Positions 1 through 6,329 of a stretch of 16,161 nt of DNA are shown here, one piece after another. Every line of letters starts with the position of its first letter. Position 1 is the stretch's first letter. The position numbers and the translations under genes are program-made. The notes below the pieces were generated by a model. The model made no database searches, was not told where the DNA came from, and saw only the letters and a list, made by a program, of their open reading frames with translations. The stretch is from Candidatus Latescibacterota bacterium (GTDB lineage: Bacteria > Latescibacterota > 4484-107 > B68-G9), in the NCBI GenBank assembly GCA_012961755.1, contig DTYS01000036.1:1-16161 (forward strand), written 5' to 3'.

Positions 1-94
1 GATGGGTCACGAGCCCCGGGGTCCCGACGTACAGGGCCGATGTGGCCGTCAGACCGGCTGCTAATAGCAACCGTGTGCAGAACTTACGACTCAT
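1..94 (-). CDS. N-terminus of an exported protein, cut by window edge
   Basis: Reading leftward from the ATG at 94 gives 31 codons with no stop before the edge: a short basic start (MSRKFCTR), then a hydrophobic stretch (LLLAAGLTATSALYV), then GTPGLVTH. This has the layout of a signal peptide or N-terminal membrane anchor. An AAGGGGG ribosome binding site lies about 6 nt upstream, inside the end of the previous gene. The start codon is only 1 nt past that gene's TGA, so the two are almost certainly co-transcribed and perhaps translationally coupled. An overlapping ATG at 99 runs into a stop after one codon and was rejected. The mature protein lies outside the window, so no function can be given. 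The partner gene suggests an envelope role. Confidence 0.6.
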   Translation of the reverse strand, partial: MSRKFCTRLLLAAGLTATSALYVGTPGLVTH

Positions 95-95
95 A

Positions 96-1841
96 TCATC
101 CCCCTTGCACGCTCAGGGCCGGACCCTCCACCCGGACGGCCTTATAGAGGTTCCCATCGGTTATTGGAGGTCTTTGGGCCACGAACTCGGGTATGTTGTA
201 GCTCGCCGGCGGTAGTTCCTTGACGGGAAGGCGGACCGCGGGATGTGCGTGGCCTTCTTCATCTATGTAGGTAAAGTAGAGCCTCGCATATATTCCGTCG
301 TCCCTTTTGCTTGCAAACACGAGCCACCTTGAGTTCGAGGACCAACTGTGCCAGGAATCGGCAGCATAGTCCACGTTGCTCTCAAGCCTGCGTGGGGGGT
401 GCTTGAGGTCCGACCTCATTATGTATATGTCGCTGGAGGACTTTATCAGTGAGCCTCCGTCGGAGGTACAGAAGGAAAGCCACCTCCCGTCCGGGGAGAA
501 CCGGGGGTAGTAGTTGCTCCTTCCGTTGCGTGATGCTCCGGGTACGGGCCTGGGCTCCCCTCCCCTCCCTCCGTTGAATGGTATCACCATAAAGTCGTAT
601 TTCACCTGCGCCGGATGTAACCCTGCCGGAGCCGAGCAGAAGACCAGAAAATCCCCGTTCGGGCTCCAGCAGGGGTATATCTCCAGAAGGTCGGGCTCGG
701 AGGCCCCCGGAAGTAGGTAAGCTTTGTTCTCCGGCAGGTCGTAGATTGCTATGTCGGATGTGGGCTCCCCCGCGAACTGGGTCTCGAACACGACGGGATG
801 GAGGGTTACGAGCTGCTGGTTCGCCGAGAAGGCAAGCTTCCTCTCGTCAGGGGACCAGGAGACGAAGGTGCTCATCTGTATAGAGAAGGGCAGACGAACC
901 TTCCATCCCTTACGGGAAGATATATCGTATATCCCCAGGTAGACCTTAAGCTCGTAGTCCCCTCCGGCCATGTACCTAACCTGAAGGGCGAGCTTCCCTT
1001 CGTCCCCTCGTTTGGAGGAGAAAGTGTGGCAGTTAAAGCAGTACTTCCTCCGGGCCGAGAGGAAGAGCTCCTCCTTAAAGCTCCTTACGTCCCTCACGAA
1101 CATATCCGGGGCCTTCCTAGGGTTGAAGGGAGGGGAGACGACACGGTACACTACGAAGTCGTCGGCGGGATATGGGGCGAAGCTGAAGTGCACCCTCCCC
1201 GAGACGTACACGGGTCCGGAACCGTCCTTCCGTGTCCCCCTGACCTCCACCCACACCTCCCTCCCAACCCTCTTAAGCTCCTCCCATACCTCCTTCGGGA
1301 ACCACCACCTCCTCCCATGTGTCACGAAGGTCCACTCCTTCTCCCCCACCCCGACCTTCACCTGCCAGACGTCGTCCAGGGGGTCCTCCCATTCCACCTC
1401 CGGGGTGCAGAGGTTGGGCGGGAAGACCGCTCCGTCGGGGGGATATGTTATCCTAAGCATGGGCGAGGGCTTCTTCTCCCTGTATACGCTCGGGCAGCGG
1501 AGCCTCAGCACGGCCGTAGCCCCCGTCACGGCTTCCGCCCTCCTGCGCATCGTAGCCTCGAATTCCTCCCTGGCCGACCCTCCTGGCCACAGGAGCGGTT
1601 CGATGCGGGGCGGGGATAGGATTCCCAAAGCCTCGTACGAACGCTCCTGGGTGTACCTTTCGTAGGCCCTGAGGTCGTACCTACAGCCAGGCAGGTAGGG
1701 CAACTCCGATACCTGCGCAGCCCTCGCGGGGCCGGAGAAGAGCTCTTCGAGCTTCCGCACCCTGCTGTGGTGGAGGACGAGGAAGACCCCCAAGGGGACC
1801 ACCACAACAGGGCCTGCTAGGACGAGGACCTTTCTCTTCAT
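96..1841 (-). CDS. Membrane-anchored PD40 beta-propeller protein with one c-type haem motif
   Basis: A 581-residue protein. Residues 1-24 form a signal anchor (MKRK, then a hydrophobic run). Residues about 127-222 look like an Ig/fibronectin-type domain (ITYPPDGAVFPP, a Trp-rich core). A single CFNCH (residues 268-272) fits covalent haem c attachment outside the cytoplasm. After it come TolB-like PD40 repeats, seen as WSPDERKLAFSA (329-340), WSPNGDFLVFCSA (392-404), FSPDGRWLSFC (448-458) and WSSNSRWLVFAS (500-511). Annotated PD40/TolB-like proteins with a CxxCH just before the propeller are known in Bacteroidetes, without a firm function. The open frame extends 60 codons upstream, but the start at 1841 has GGAGG 4 nt before it and a good promoter lies inside the extension, so the longer start is unlikely. 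It could be a redox or polymer-binding envelope protein; the substrate is unknown. Confidence 0.8.
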   Translation of the reverse strand: MKRKVLVLAGPVVVVPLGVFLVLHHSRVRKLEELFSGPARAAQVSELPYLPGCRYDLRAYERYTQERSYEALGILSPPRIEPLLWPGGSAREEFEATMRRRAEAVTGATAVLRLRCPSVYREKKPSPMLRITYPPDGAVFPPNLCTPEVEWEDPLDDVWQVKVGVGEKEWTFVTHGRRWWFPKEVWEELKRVGREVWVEVRGTRKDGSGPVYVSGRVHFSFAPYPADDFVVYRVVSPPFNPRKAPDMFVRDVRSFKEELFLSARRKYCFNCHTFSSKRGDEGKLALQVRYMAGGDYELKVYLGIYDISSRKGWKVRLPFSIQMSTFVSWSPDERKLAFSANQQLVTLHPVVFETQFAGEPTSDIAIYDLPENKAYLLPGASEPDLLEIYPCWSPNGDFLVFCSAPAGLHPAQVKYDFMVIPFNGGRGGEPRPVPGASRNGRSNYYPRFSPDGRWLSFCTSDGGSLIKSSSDIYIMRSDLKHPPRRLESNVDYAADSWHSWSSNSRWLVFASKRDDGIYARLYFTYIDEEGHAHPAVRLPVKELPPASYNIPEFVAQRPPITDGNLYKAVRVEGPALSVQGG

Positions 1842-1845
1842 AGCT

Positions 1846-1850
1846 CCTCC
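1846..1850 (-). promoter_or_regulatory. Ribosome binding site fixing the start of the haem-propeller gene
   Basis: GGAGG on the minus strand, 4 nt before the ATG at 1841. The same GGAGG-4-ATG spacing is seen before the genes starting at 2562, 3334, 7218, 8240, 9886, 12429 and (with GTG) 13427. This supports the start at 1841 over the upstream in-frame ATG at 1853 or the far start at 2021. Confidence 0.7.
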
Positions 1851-1872
1851 CATGTTTCGCGGCTTTTCTGTT

Positions 1873-1900
1873 AAGATAGTATTTCGGTCGGCAAAGTCAA
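1873..1900 (-). promoter_or_regulatory. Probable sigma70-type promoter for the haem-propeller gene
   Basis: On the minus strand, TTGACT (1895-1900) matches five of six bases of the -35 consensus. After a 16-nt spacer, TATCTT (1873-1878) matches four of six bases of the -10. Transcription would begin near 1866, leaving a leader of about 25 nt with the ribosome binding site in it. The position explains why the frame open further upstream is not translated. Identified by eye only. Confidence 0.5.
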
Positions 1901-1922
1901 GGGACGTTTTCGAGCTTATATG

Positions 1923-1948
1923 TTGCATTTCCCGACGAATCGTATTAA
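1923..1948 (+). promoter_or_regulatory. Possible promoter and operator for the XRE regulator operon
   Basis: TTGCAT (1923-1928) and TATTAA (1943-1948) resemble -35 and -10 elements, but the spacer is only 14 nt, shorter than the usual 16-18. Between them sits a perfect small palindrome, ACGA-A-TCGT (1935-1943). A site there could serve for autoregulation by the adjacent XRE protein, which is an inference. The ribosome binding site AGGAG (1961-1965) follows. Weak evidence. Confidence 0.25.
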
Positions 1949-1970
1949 CTTTAGCCTTGTAGGAGAAGGC

Positions 1971-2546
1971 ATGAACTTCGGGGAAGCCATAAAGCAGGCC
2001 CGAAAGGGACGCTTCACCCAAAAGCAGCTCGGCCAGACTGTAGGAGTGTGGGACACCTACATAGGTCAGATAGAGAAGGGGGAGAAGGTCCCGTCGGACG
2101 AGATCTGTTTGAAGCTCGCGGAGGTCCTGGACCTGGACCCTGAGAAGGTCCTCCTTATGGCCTATATAGAGAGGGCGTCCGGGCTTGCGAGGGACCTGTT
2201 CCTCAGGGTCCAGGAACTCCTGGAAAGCCCTGTCCTGGAATACCTCATTTCGGAGGGGAAGGATATTGAGGTTGAGCTCTTGAAGATGATTACGGAGGAG
2301 GAAGTAAGGAGCTTACTCGCCGACGGTGAGCTTCTGGAGTCGCTTAAGGATCCAGCCCTCAGGGAGGCTATTAAGGACAGGGGTATCAGGGGCATCCTGA
2401 GGGACCAGAGATGGAAGGAAGCCTTAGCCGGCGTAGGGCAGGTGGAGGACAGGGATATACCGGAGCTTCTGCAGGCCGTAAGCAAGATGGACGCGAAGCA
2501 GTGGCAGGCCCTCTTCAACATGGTCCAGGTCCTGACGGCCACCTGA
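1971..2546 (+). CDS. XRE-family helix-turn-helix transcriptional regulator
   Basis: A 191-residue protein. Residues about 3-60 are a Cro/C1-type HTH: FGEAIKQARK, then FTQKQLGQTVGV, then the recognition helix and IGQIEKGEKVPS, then LKLAEVLDLDPEKVL. The rest (about 61-191) is a charged, predicted helical region with no recognisable ligand-binding fold; it may serve in dimerisation or signal sensing. The start at 1971 is chosen because AGGAG lies 5 nt upstream and the HTH begins right there; the open frame from 1920 adds 17 residues foreign to the family. It is the first gene of a plus-strand operon and is divergent from the haem-propeller gene, the usual position for a local or autoregulatory repressor. 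Its targets cannot be read from the sequence. Confidence 0.85.
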   Translation: MNFGEAIKQARKGRFTQKQLGQTVGVWDTYIGQIEKGEKVPSDEICLKLAEVLDLDPEKVLLMAYIERASGLARDLFLRVQELLESPVLEYLISEGKDIEVELLKMITEEEVRSLLADGELLESLKDPALREAIKDRGIRGILRDQRWKEALAGVGQVEDRDIPELLQAVSKMDAKQWQALFNMVQVLTAT

Positions 2547-2561
2547 CGAAAGGGAGGGGAG

Positions 2562-3323
2562 ATGCTCTGGACGCTGCTCTGTGGAGCTGTGTTCGCGGGT
2601 GCCCCAGTGGATGTGGCGAGGTACCAGTGCTACCGTGCCTTATCGTCTATAAACGTCGACGGGAGGTTGGACGAGCTGGACTGGCAGATCGCCCCGAGGG
2701 TGGGGAAGTTCACCAAGGTCGGTCAGTTCTGCGGCGGGACCATATCCGACGTCGCATCCCGCTACCGCACCGAGGCCATGATGCTCTGGGACGACGAATA
2801 CCTATATGTGGCCTTCGCCTGCGAGGACCCGGATATGTGGGCGACTAAGTTCGAGAGGGACGGACATCTCTGGGAGGAAGAGGTCGTGGAGGTATTCTTG
2901 GACCCGGACGGGGACGGGAAGGACTACGCGGAGCTTGAGGTCAACCCCCTGAACATTGTGGTGGACCTGAAGATAACAGCCTGGCCCTTCCCCAAGGGAG
3001 GTGTGAAGGAGGGCGATATAGGATGGGACATAAAGGGGCTGAGGACCGCTGTAGTGGCCGAGGGAACGGTCGCCAGGAGCAAGGACGCCCCCGAGAGGAA
3101 GGACGAGGACAGGGGCTGGACCGTGGAGATCGCTATCCCCTGGAATGCCCTGAAGGATATCCCCGGGGGGGAGCCCCCGAAGCCGGGGGACCAGTGGAGG
3201 GTGAACCTGTACAGGATAGAAAGGCCCAAGGACGGCAGGGACGAGTACTTAGCGTGGTCGAACGTGAGGTTCCTTAACTTCCACATGCCGAGGTACTTCG
3301 GTGTGGTGGAGTTTATGCCTTAA
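2562..3323 (+). CDS. Secreted CBM9-like (carbohydrate-binding family 9-like) protein
   Basis: A 253-residue protein made of one CBM9/DOMON-like beta-sandwich. Family marks are INVDGRLDELDW (30-41), MLWDDEYLYVAFACEDPD (74-91), EEVVEVFLDPDGDGKDYAELEVN (106-128, the most conserved part), GWTVEIAIPW (185-194) and WRVNLYRIER (212-221). The first 14 residues (MLWTLLCGAVFAGA) look like a very short signal peptide without the usual positive residues. GGAGG lies 4 nt before the ATG, and the gene follows the regulator by 15 nt. Proteins of this single-domain type are common near polysaccharide-use and exported-enzyme genes, but many have no known ligand. No catalytic domain is attached. Function in sugar binding is inferred from the fold only. 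Confidence 0.8.
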   Translation: MLWTLLCGAVFAGAPVDVARYQCYRALSSINVDGRLDELDWQIAPRVGKFTKVGQFCGGTISDVASRYRTEAMMLWDDEYLYVAFACEDPDMWATKFERDGHLWEEEVVEVFLDPDGDGKDYAELEVNPLNIVVDLKITAWPFPKGGVKEGDIGWDIKGLRTAVVAEGTVARSKDAPERKDEDRGWTVEIAIPWNALKDIPGGEPPKPGDQWRVNLYRIERPKDGRDEYLAWSNVRFLNFHMPRYFGVVEFMP

Positions 3324-3333
3324 AGGAGGACCT

Positions 3334-3777
3334 ATGGCTAAGGTGCTGATAGTATATCACTCCCAGGGAGGAAACACTGAGGCCGCGGCCCGGGCGGTCG
3401 CTGAGGGCGTCAGGTCGGAAGGGGCCGAGGCCGTGGTCAAGAGGGCGGCAGAGGCCGGGGTGGACGACCTCCTCTCCTGCGACGCCGTCTGCTTCGGCAC
3501 CCCGGACTACTTCAGCTACATGGCCGGGATGCTCAAGGACTTCTTCGACAGGACCTTCTACCCCACCCAGGGCAAGGTAGACGATGTGCCCTGCGGTATA
3601 TTCGTGACCCACGGGGGAGGCGGGAGCGCGTGGGAGAGCGTGGACAGGACGTGCAGGTCCTTCCGCCTACGCAGGGTCGCCGATCCAGTGCTCGTGCGGG
3701 GCAAGCCTGACGAGGAGGCCGAGGGGCGCCTCAGGGAACTCGGCTCCGCCCTGGCGAAGGCGGCCTTAGGAAAGTAA
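3334..3777 (+). CDS. Flavodoxin-like FMN-binding protein
   Basis: A 147-residue protein with a flavodoxin fold. The phosphate-binding loop is YHSQGGNTEAAA (residues 7-18). The loops that contact the FMN ring and phosphate are FGTPDYFSYMAGMLKDFFDR (56-75) and the Gly-rich VTHGGGGSAWE (90-100). The length fits a short-chain flavodoxin or a WrbA-like flavodoxin-family protein. The start is set by GGAGG 4 nt upstream; an earlier in-frame start at 3301 lies within the CBM9-like gene and is rejected. The gap to the upstream stop is 10 nt, so it is probably in the same operon. It would act in the cytoplasm as an electron carrier or NAD(P)H:quinone-type reductase; the partner is not identifiable. Confidence 0.85.
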   Translation: MAKVLIVYHSQGGNTEAAARAVAEGVRSEGAEAVVKRAAEAGVDDLLSCDAVCFGTPDYFSYMAGMLKDFFDRTFYPTQGKVDDVPCGIFVTHGGGGSAWESVDRTCRSFRLRRVADPVLVRGKPDEEAEGRLRELGSALAKAALGK

Positions 3778-3794
3778 CGTCACACGGGAGGGGG

Positions 3795-4355
3795 ATGCGT
3801 ATGAAGGAAAGGCAGGACGAATCCGTGCCGATCCTCAAGCGTTTCTTCCTCCGGATACTACAGAGGAGCTTCACGGAGCTCTTCATATGGGACAGGGCCA
3901 TATGGGACTACGTGGCGGAACTCCTGGCCAGGTTCGCGAGGACGGAGAGGCTATACAGGATAAAGGACATGGCCGGAAGGAGGCTTACTACGGTCGTAGA
4001 GATGTTGGTAGAGGTCTCCGGGCCGGGAATGCCCGAGCTCGGAGGTTATCCCTTGGCGAGGGAGAGGGAGATATACCGCCACATAGGGGACTATACCCTC
4101 TTCATGAGCGGGATATTCAGGGAGTTCGTGCAGAGGAGGGGGGTGTTGGGGTTCTACCTCTACCAGGGCAGCAGGGCGTACCTTTCGGTCTGGAGGATGG
4201 ACAAGGCCCTGTACGTTCCCGGCGCAGGATTGTTCCAGGCCCTCTCCGAGGACTTCGAGCGCATCTCAGGGGCCCTGGACTATACTAAGAAGGTCTACTT
4301 CAGGCCCGAGGCACACTCCGGGCCTTACAGGGATGCCTTAAGTAGGCTCGTGTGA
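3795..4355 (+). CDS. Conserved protein of unknown function, mostly helical
   Basis: A 186-residue protein with no signal peptide or clear membrane segment and a strongly amphipathic helical pattern. The most family-like parts are YVAELLARFARTERLYRI (39-56) and IYRHIGDYTLFMSGIFREF (93-111). I recall similar hypothetical proteins from Acidobacteria and related groups, but know of no function. The start is uncertain: GGAGG is 3 nt before the ATG at 3795 and 9 nt before a second ATG at 3801; the difference is two residues. Its stop overlaps the start of the next gene, so the two products probably work together or are needed in matched amounts. Confidence 0.7.
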   Translation: MRMKERQDESVPILKRFFLRILQRSFTELFIWDRAIWDYVAELLARFARTERLYRIKDMAGRRLTTVVEMLVEVSGPGMPELGGYPLAREREIYRHIGDYTLFMSGIFREFVQRRGVLGFYLYQGSRAYLSVWRMDKALYVPGAGLFQALSEDFERISGALDYTKKVYFRPEAHSGPYRDALSRLV

Positions 4356-5137
4356 TGTCCGGAGATCTGGACATAGGACCGATCTTGGACGGATGGGACT
4401 ATCGTCCCGGAAGGCTTTCGGTAAGGAAGATAAGGGGACTGAACGGAAGGCCCAAGCTCCAGCTGAGGCTCGACCTCGGCCTCCTTCAGATGGAGGTAGA
4501 GGGAAGGCCCGACGGCACTAAGCCCTTCGGCGAGCCCTCCCTCTTAGCTTACTACCTCAAGGAGCTCGCACGCTACAGGGCCGAGCACGGGACGGACGAG
4601 GGGTTCCACCTGGACGAGGAGGAATGCTCGGCCTTAAGGAGGGAGATGATACAGTACTACCACCGTAGGATAAGCCTCTTAGAGCTCAAGGAGTACGAGG
4701 GGGCAGCAAGGGACGCCGAACACAACCTCAGGATCATGGACCTGATAAGCTCTTACGCCCTGAGGGAGGAGGACAGGAGGGCTTCAGATGCCTTCAGGCC
4801 CTTCGTGATCATGCATCTCGCCCAGGCGAGGGCGAGCCTCCTCCTCCGAAGGGGGGACTACGGGGGCGCCTTGGAGGAGATAGAGGAAGGCATAGAGCGG
4901 ATAGAGGGCCTTCTCTCGGAACGTGGCCTCGAAGAGCTCATCCCCGAGGCCAAGGAGCTCCGCTTCCTGAGGAGCTGGGCGGACAGGATAAGGAAATTGC
5001 GTCCCAAGGAGATAAGGGAAGAACTTGAGAGGAGGATGAAGGAGGCCGCCCAGAGGGAGGACTACGAAAGGGCGGCCAAGTTCAGGGACATGTTGAGGGA
5101 GCTCGAGGGGAGACACGGACGGGGGCGAAGTAATTGA
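4355..5137 (+). CDS. Conserved UVR-motif protein of unknown function
   Basis: A 260-residue protein. The N-terminal part opens with a conserved-looking block: ILDGWDYRPGRLSVRKI, followed by LQLRLDLGLLQMEVEGRPDG. A long helical, TPR-like middle region (about 95-215) follows. The C-terminus (about 222-252) carries a UVR motif like that of UvrB/UvrC and ClpC, ending AAQREDYERAAKFRDMLREL, which usually mediates protein-protein contacts. There are no nuclease or helicase domains, so it is not UvrB or UvrC. I recall this protein type as a recurring hypothetical in several phyla. The junction with the previous gene reads GTGATG: a start at ATG 4355 gives a 1-nt overlap, GTG 4352 a 4-nt overlap. Both imply translational coupling. 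Confidence 0.75.
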   Translation: MSGDLDIGPILDGWDYRPGRLSVRKIRGLNGRPKLQLRLDLGLLQMEVEGRPDGTKPFGEPSLLAYYLKELARYRAEHGTDEGFHLDEEECSALRREMIQYYHRRISLLELKEYEGAARDAEHNLRIMDLISSYALREEDRRASDAFRPFVIMHLAQARASLLLRRGDYGGALEEIEEGIERIEGLLSERGLEELIPEAKELRFLRSWADRIRKLRPKEIREELERRMKEAAQREDYERAAKFRDMLRELEGRHGRGRSN

Positions 5138-5387
5138 GGTCCTCGGACGTGTTGAGGAACTTCGAGGAGCTATGGACTTCCCGAGGTCCAGGCGTTGGAA
5201 CGCAAGGTGGACATGGGTCCTTCCGTTCGCGTGGAGGGGCTTCAGGTACGTCAGGATAAGTTCGGTCAGGGCGGAGGAGAGGGGATCGTTAAGTATACCG
5301 TCGAGCTCTGTTCCAAGTTCCTGCTCACAGTTAGAGCCTGGGTGCCGCAAGATAAAGCTCTTTCGTGTACCTTACGCCCCCTTTCAT
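5138..5387. other. Convergent intergenic region with a possible short or frame-broken gene
   Basis: This stretch separates the 3' ends of two operons. On the plus strand, the frame from about 5180 to 5380 looks protein-like (PEVQALERKVDMGPSVRVEG, later GIVKYTVELCSKFLLTV) and has purine-rich first codon positions like the real genes here. It has no ATG with a ribosome binding site in its own frame. Two good starts lie in other frames just upstream: ATG 5172 with GAGG 4 nt before it (MDFP...) and GTG 5149 (MLRNFEELWT...). Each would join the coding-looking frame by a one-base indel near the CCC at 5180-5182. The frame has no stop until deep inside the PfkB gene. An inverted repeat (5138-5146 with 5181-5189, one mismatch) has no T-run, so it is not a convincing terminator. 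It may be a decayed gene, a sequencing error, or non-coding. Confidence 0.3.
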
Positions 5388-6329
5388 CTACGGAGCCACC
5401 TCAGGATAGGCCTCCCTTCCGTACCCTTCGACGCTCCTGGACGCAAGGCCCACCCCGAACTCTAAGCATTCCTTCGGAGACCATCCTCGGAGGAGCCCGG
5501 CTAAGAACCCCGCGGCCAGCACATCCCCAGCTCCCGTGGAGTCCCGTACCTCCGCCTTCGGCGCCGGGGTTTCCCACTCATCCTCGGCCAAGGTCCAGGC
5601 CCCCCTCGGTCCGAGCTTCACGATCACTATCCTCGGCCCGGACCTGCGAAGGACACGTGCGCCCTCCCTGAACTCCCTTCCGGTCAGGAGTTCCACCTCA
5701 ACTTCGGTAGCGAAGAGCACTTCGGCCCTTTCGAGGAAAGACTTAAGGGCTTCCATACCCTTCAGGGCATAGAGGTGTCCGGGATCGAAGCTGATGCGAA
5801 CCTCGTCCGGAAGCGACCTGACTAACTCCGCCTGGGCCTGGAATGCCTCCTCCCCCACGAAGGAGGTAAGGTGGATCCACTTAGAGCGTGATGCGTACCT
5901 CAGCTCCTCCTTCCTAGTCCTAAACAGATCGTTCGCCCCCGGAAACAGCACGGTCGAACGCTCCCCGTCCGGGGTGAGCACTACCACGCAGACCCCCGTC
6001 CTTCCTTCCCTCCCGACGAGGGACGTGTCCACCCCCTCCAACGAGCTCAGCACGAAGTCCCCCTCGGGATCGTCCCCCAGCATACCTAGGAATCCCGTCC
6101 TGAAGCTCATCTTCGCTAAGGCGAAGGCCGTGTTCGCCGCCGATCCACCCCCGCTCCTCCCCAAGAATTCCCCCTCCTTCCCAAGCTCCTTCAAGAACTC
6201 GTCCATCCAGGAGGGTCCCCCCAATACCTCCCCACCGTGCACCATACCCCACTTCCTTAGGAACCCGAGGTCCTCTATCCTGTAGAAGAGGTCGAGGTTT
6301 AAGGCACCACATCCTACGAGGTCAAACAT
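5388..6329 (-). CDS. PfkB-family (ribokinase-like) carbohydrate or nucleoside kinase
   Basis: A 313-residue protein of normal family length. It has the first PfkB signature, GGGSAANTAFALAKM (60-74), and the second, DSTGAGDVLAAGF (263-275), whose GAGD forms the anion hole and supplies the catalytic base Asp269. The N-terminal GCGALNLDLF (7-16) is the usual first strand with the substrate-binding Asp. The family phosphorylates sugars, nucleosides or related alcohols with ATP in the cytoplasm; the substrate cannot be told here. Its start overlaps the end of the NIF3-like gene by 8 nt, with GAGGG in the overlap region. It is the last gene of the long minus-strand set. The Gfo/Idh oxidoreductase two genes upstream suggests a sugar or polyol route. 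Confidence 0.9.
   Translation of the reverse strand: MFDLVGCGALNLDLFYRIEDLGFLRKWGMVHGGEVLGGPSWMDEFLKELGKEGEFLGRSGGGSAANTAFALAKMSFRTGFLGMLGDDPEGDFVLSSLEGVDTSLVGREGRTGVCVVVLTPDGERSTVLFPGANDLFRTRKEELRYASRSKWIHLTSFVGEEAFQAQAELVRSLPDEVRISFDPGHLYALKGMEALKSFLERAEVLFATEVEVELLTGREFREGARVLRRSGPRIVIVKLGPRGAWTLAEDEWETPAPKAEVRDSTGAGDVLAAGFLAGLLRGWSPKECLEFGVGLASRSVEGYGREAYPEVAP

Noticed and set aside
798..1619. Long plus-strand open frame inside the haem-propeller gene
   Set aside because: It is antisense to a protein with clear motifs; its composition is typical of a GC-rich shadow frame.
1842..2021. Sixty-codon N-terminal extension of the haem-propeller gene
   Set aside because: A good promoter and ribosome binding site fall inside it, and the signal anchor begins at 1841.
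5138..5189. Inverted repeat as a terminator between convergent genes
   Set aside because: The arms are short with a mismatch, the loop is over 30 nt and there is no T-run.
4784..5350. Minus-strand open frame opposite the UVR-motif gene
   Set aside because: Most of it is the antisense of a conserved gene, and its first codon positions are less purine-rich than in real genes here. The part in 5138-5350 keeps some doubt.
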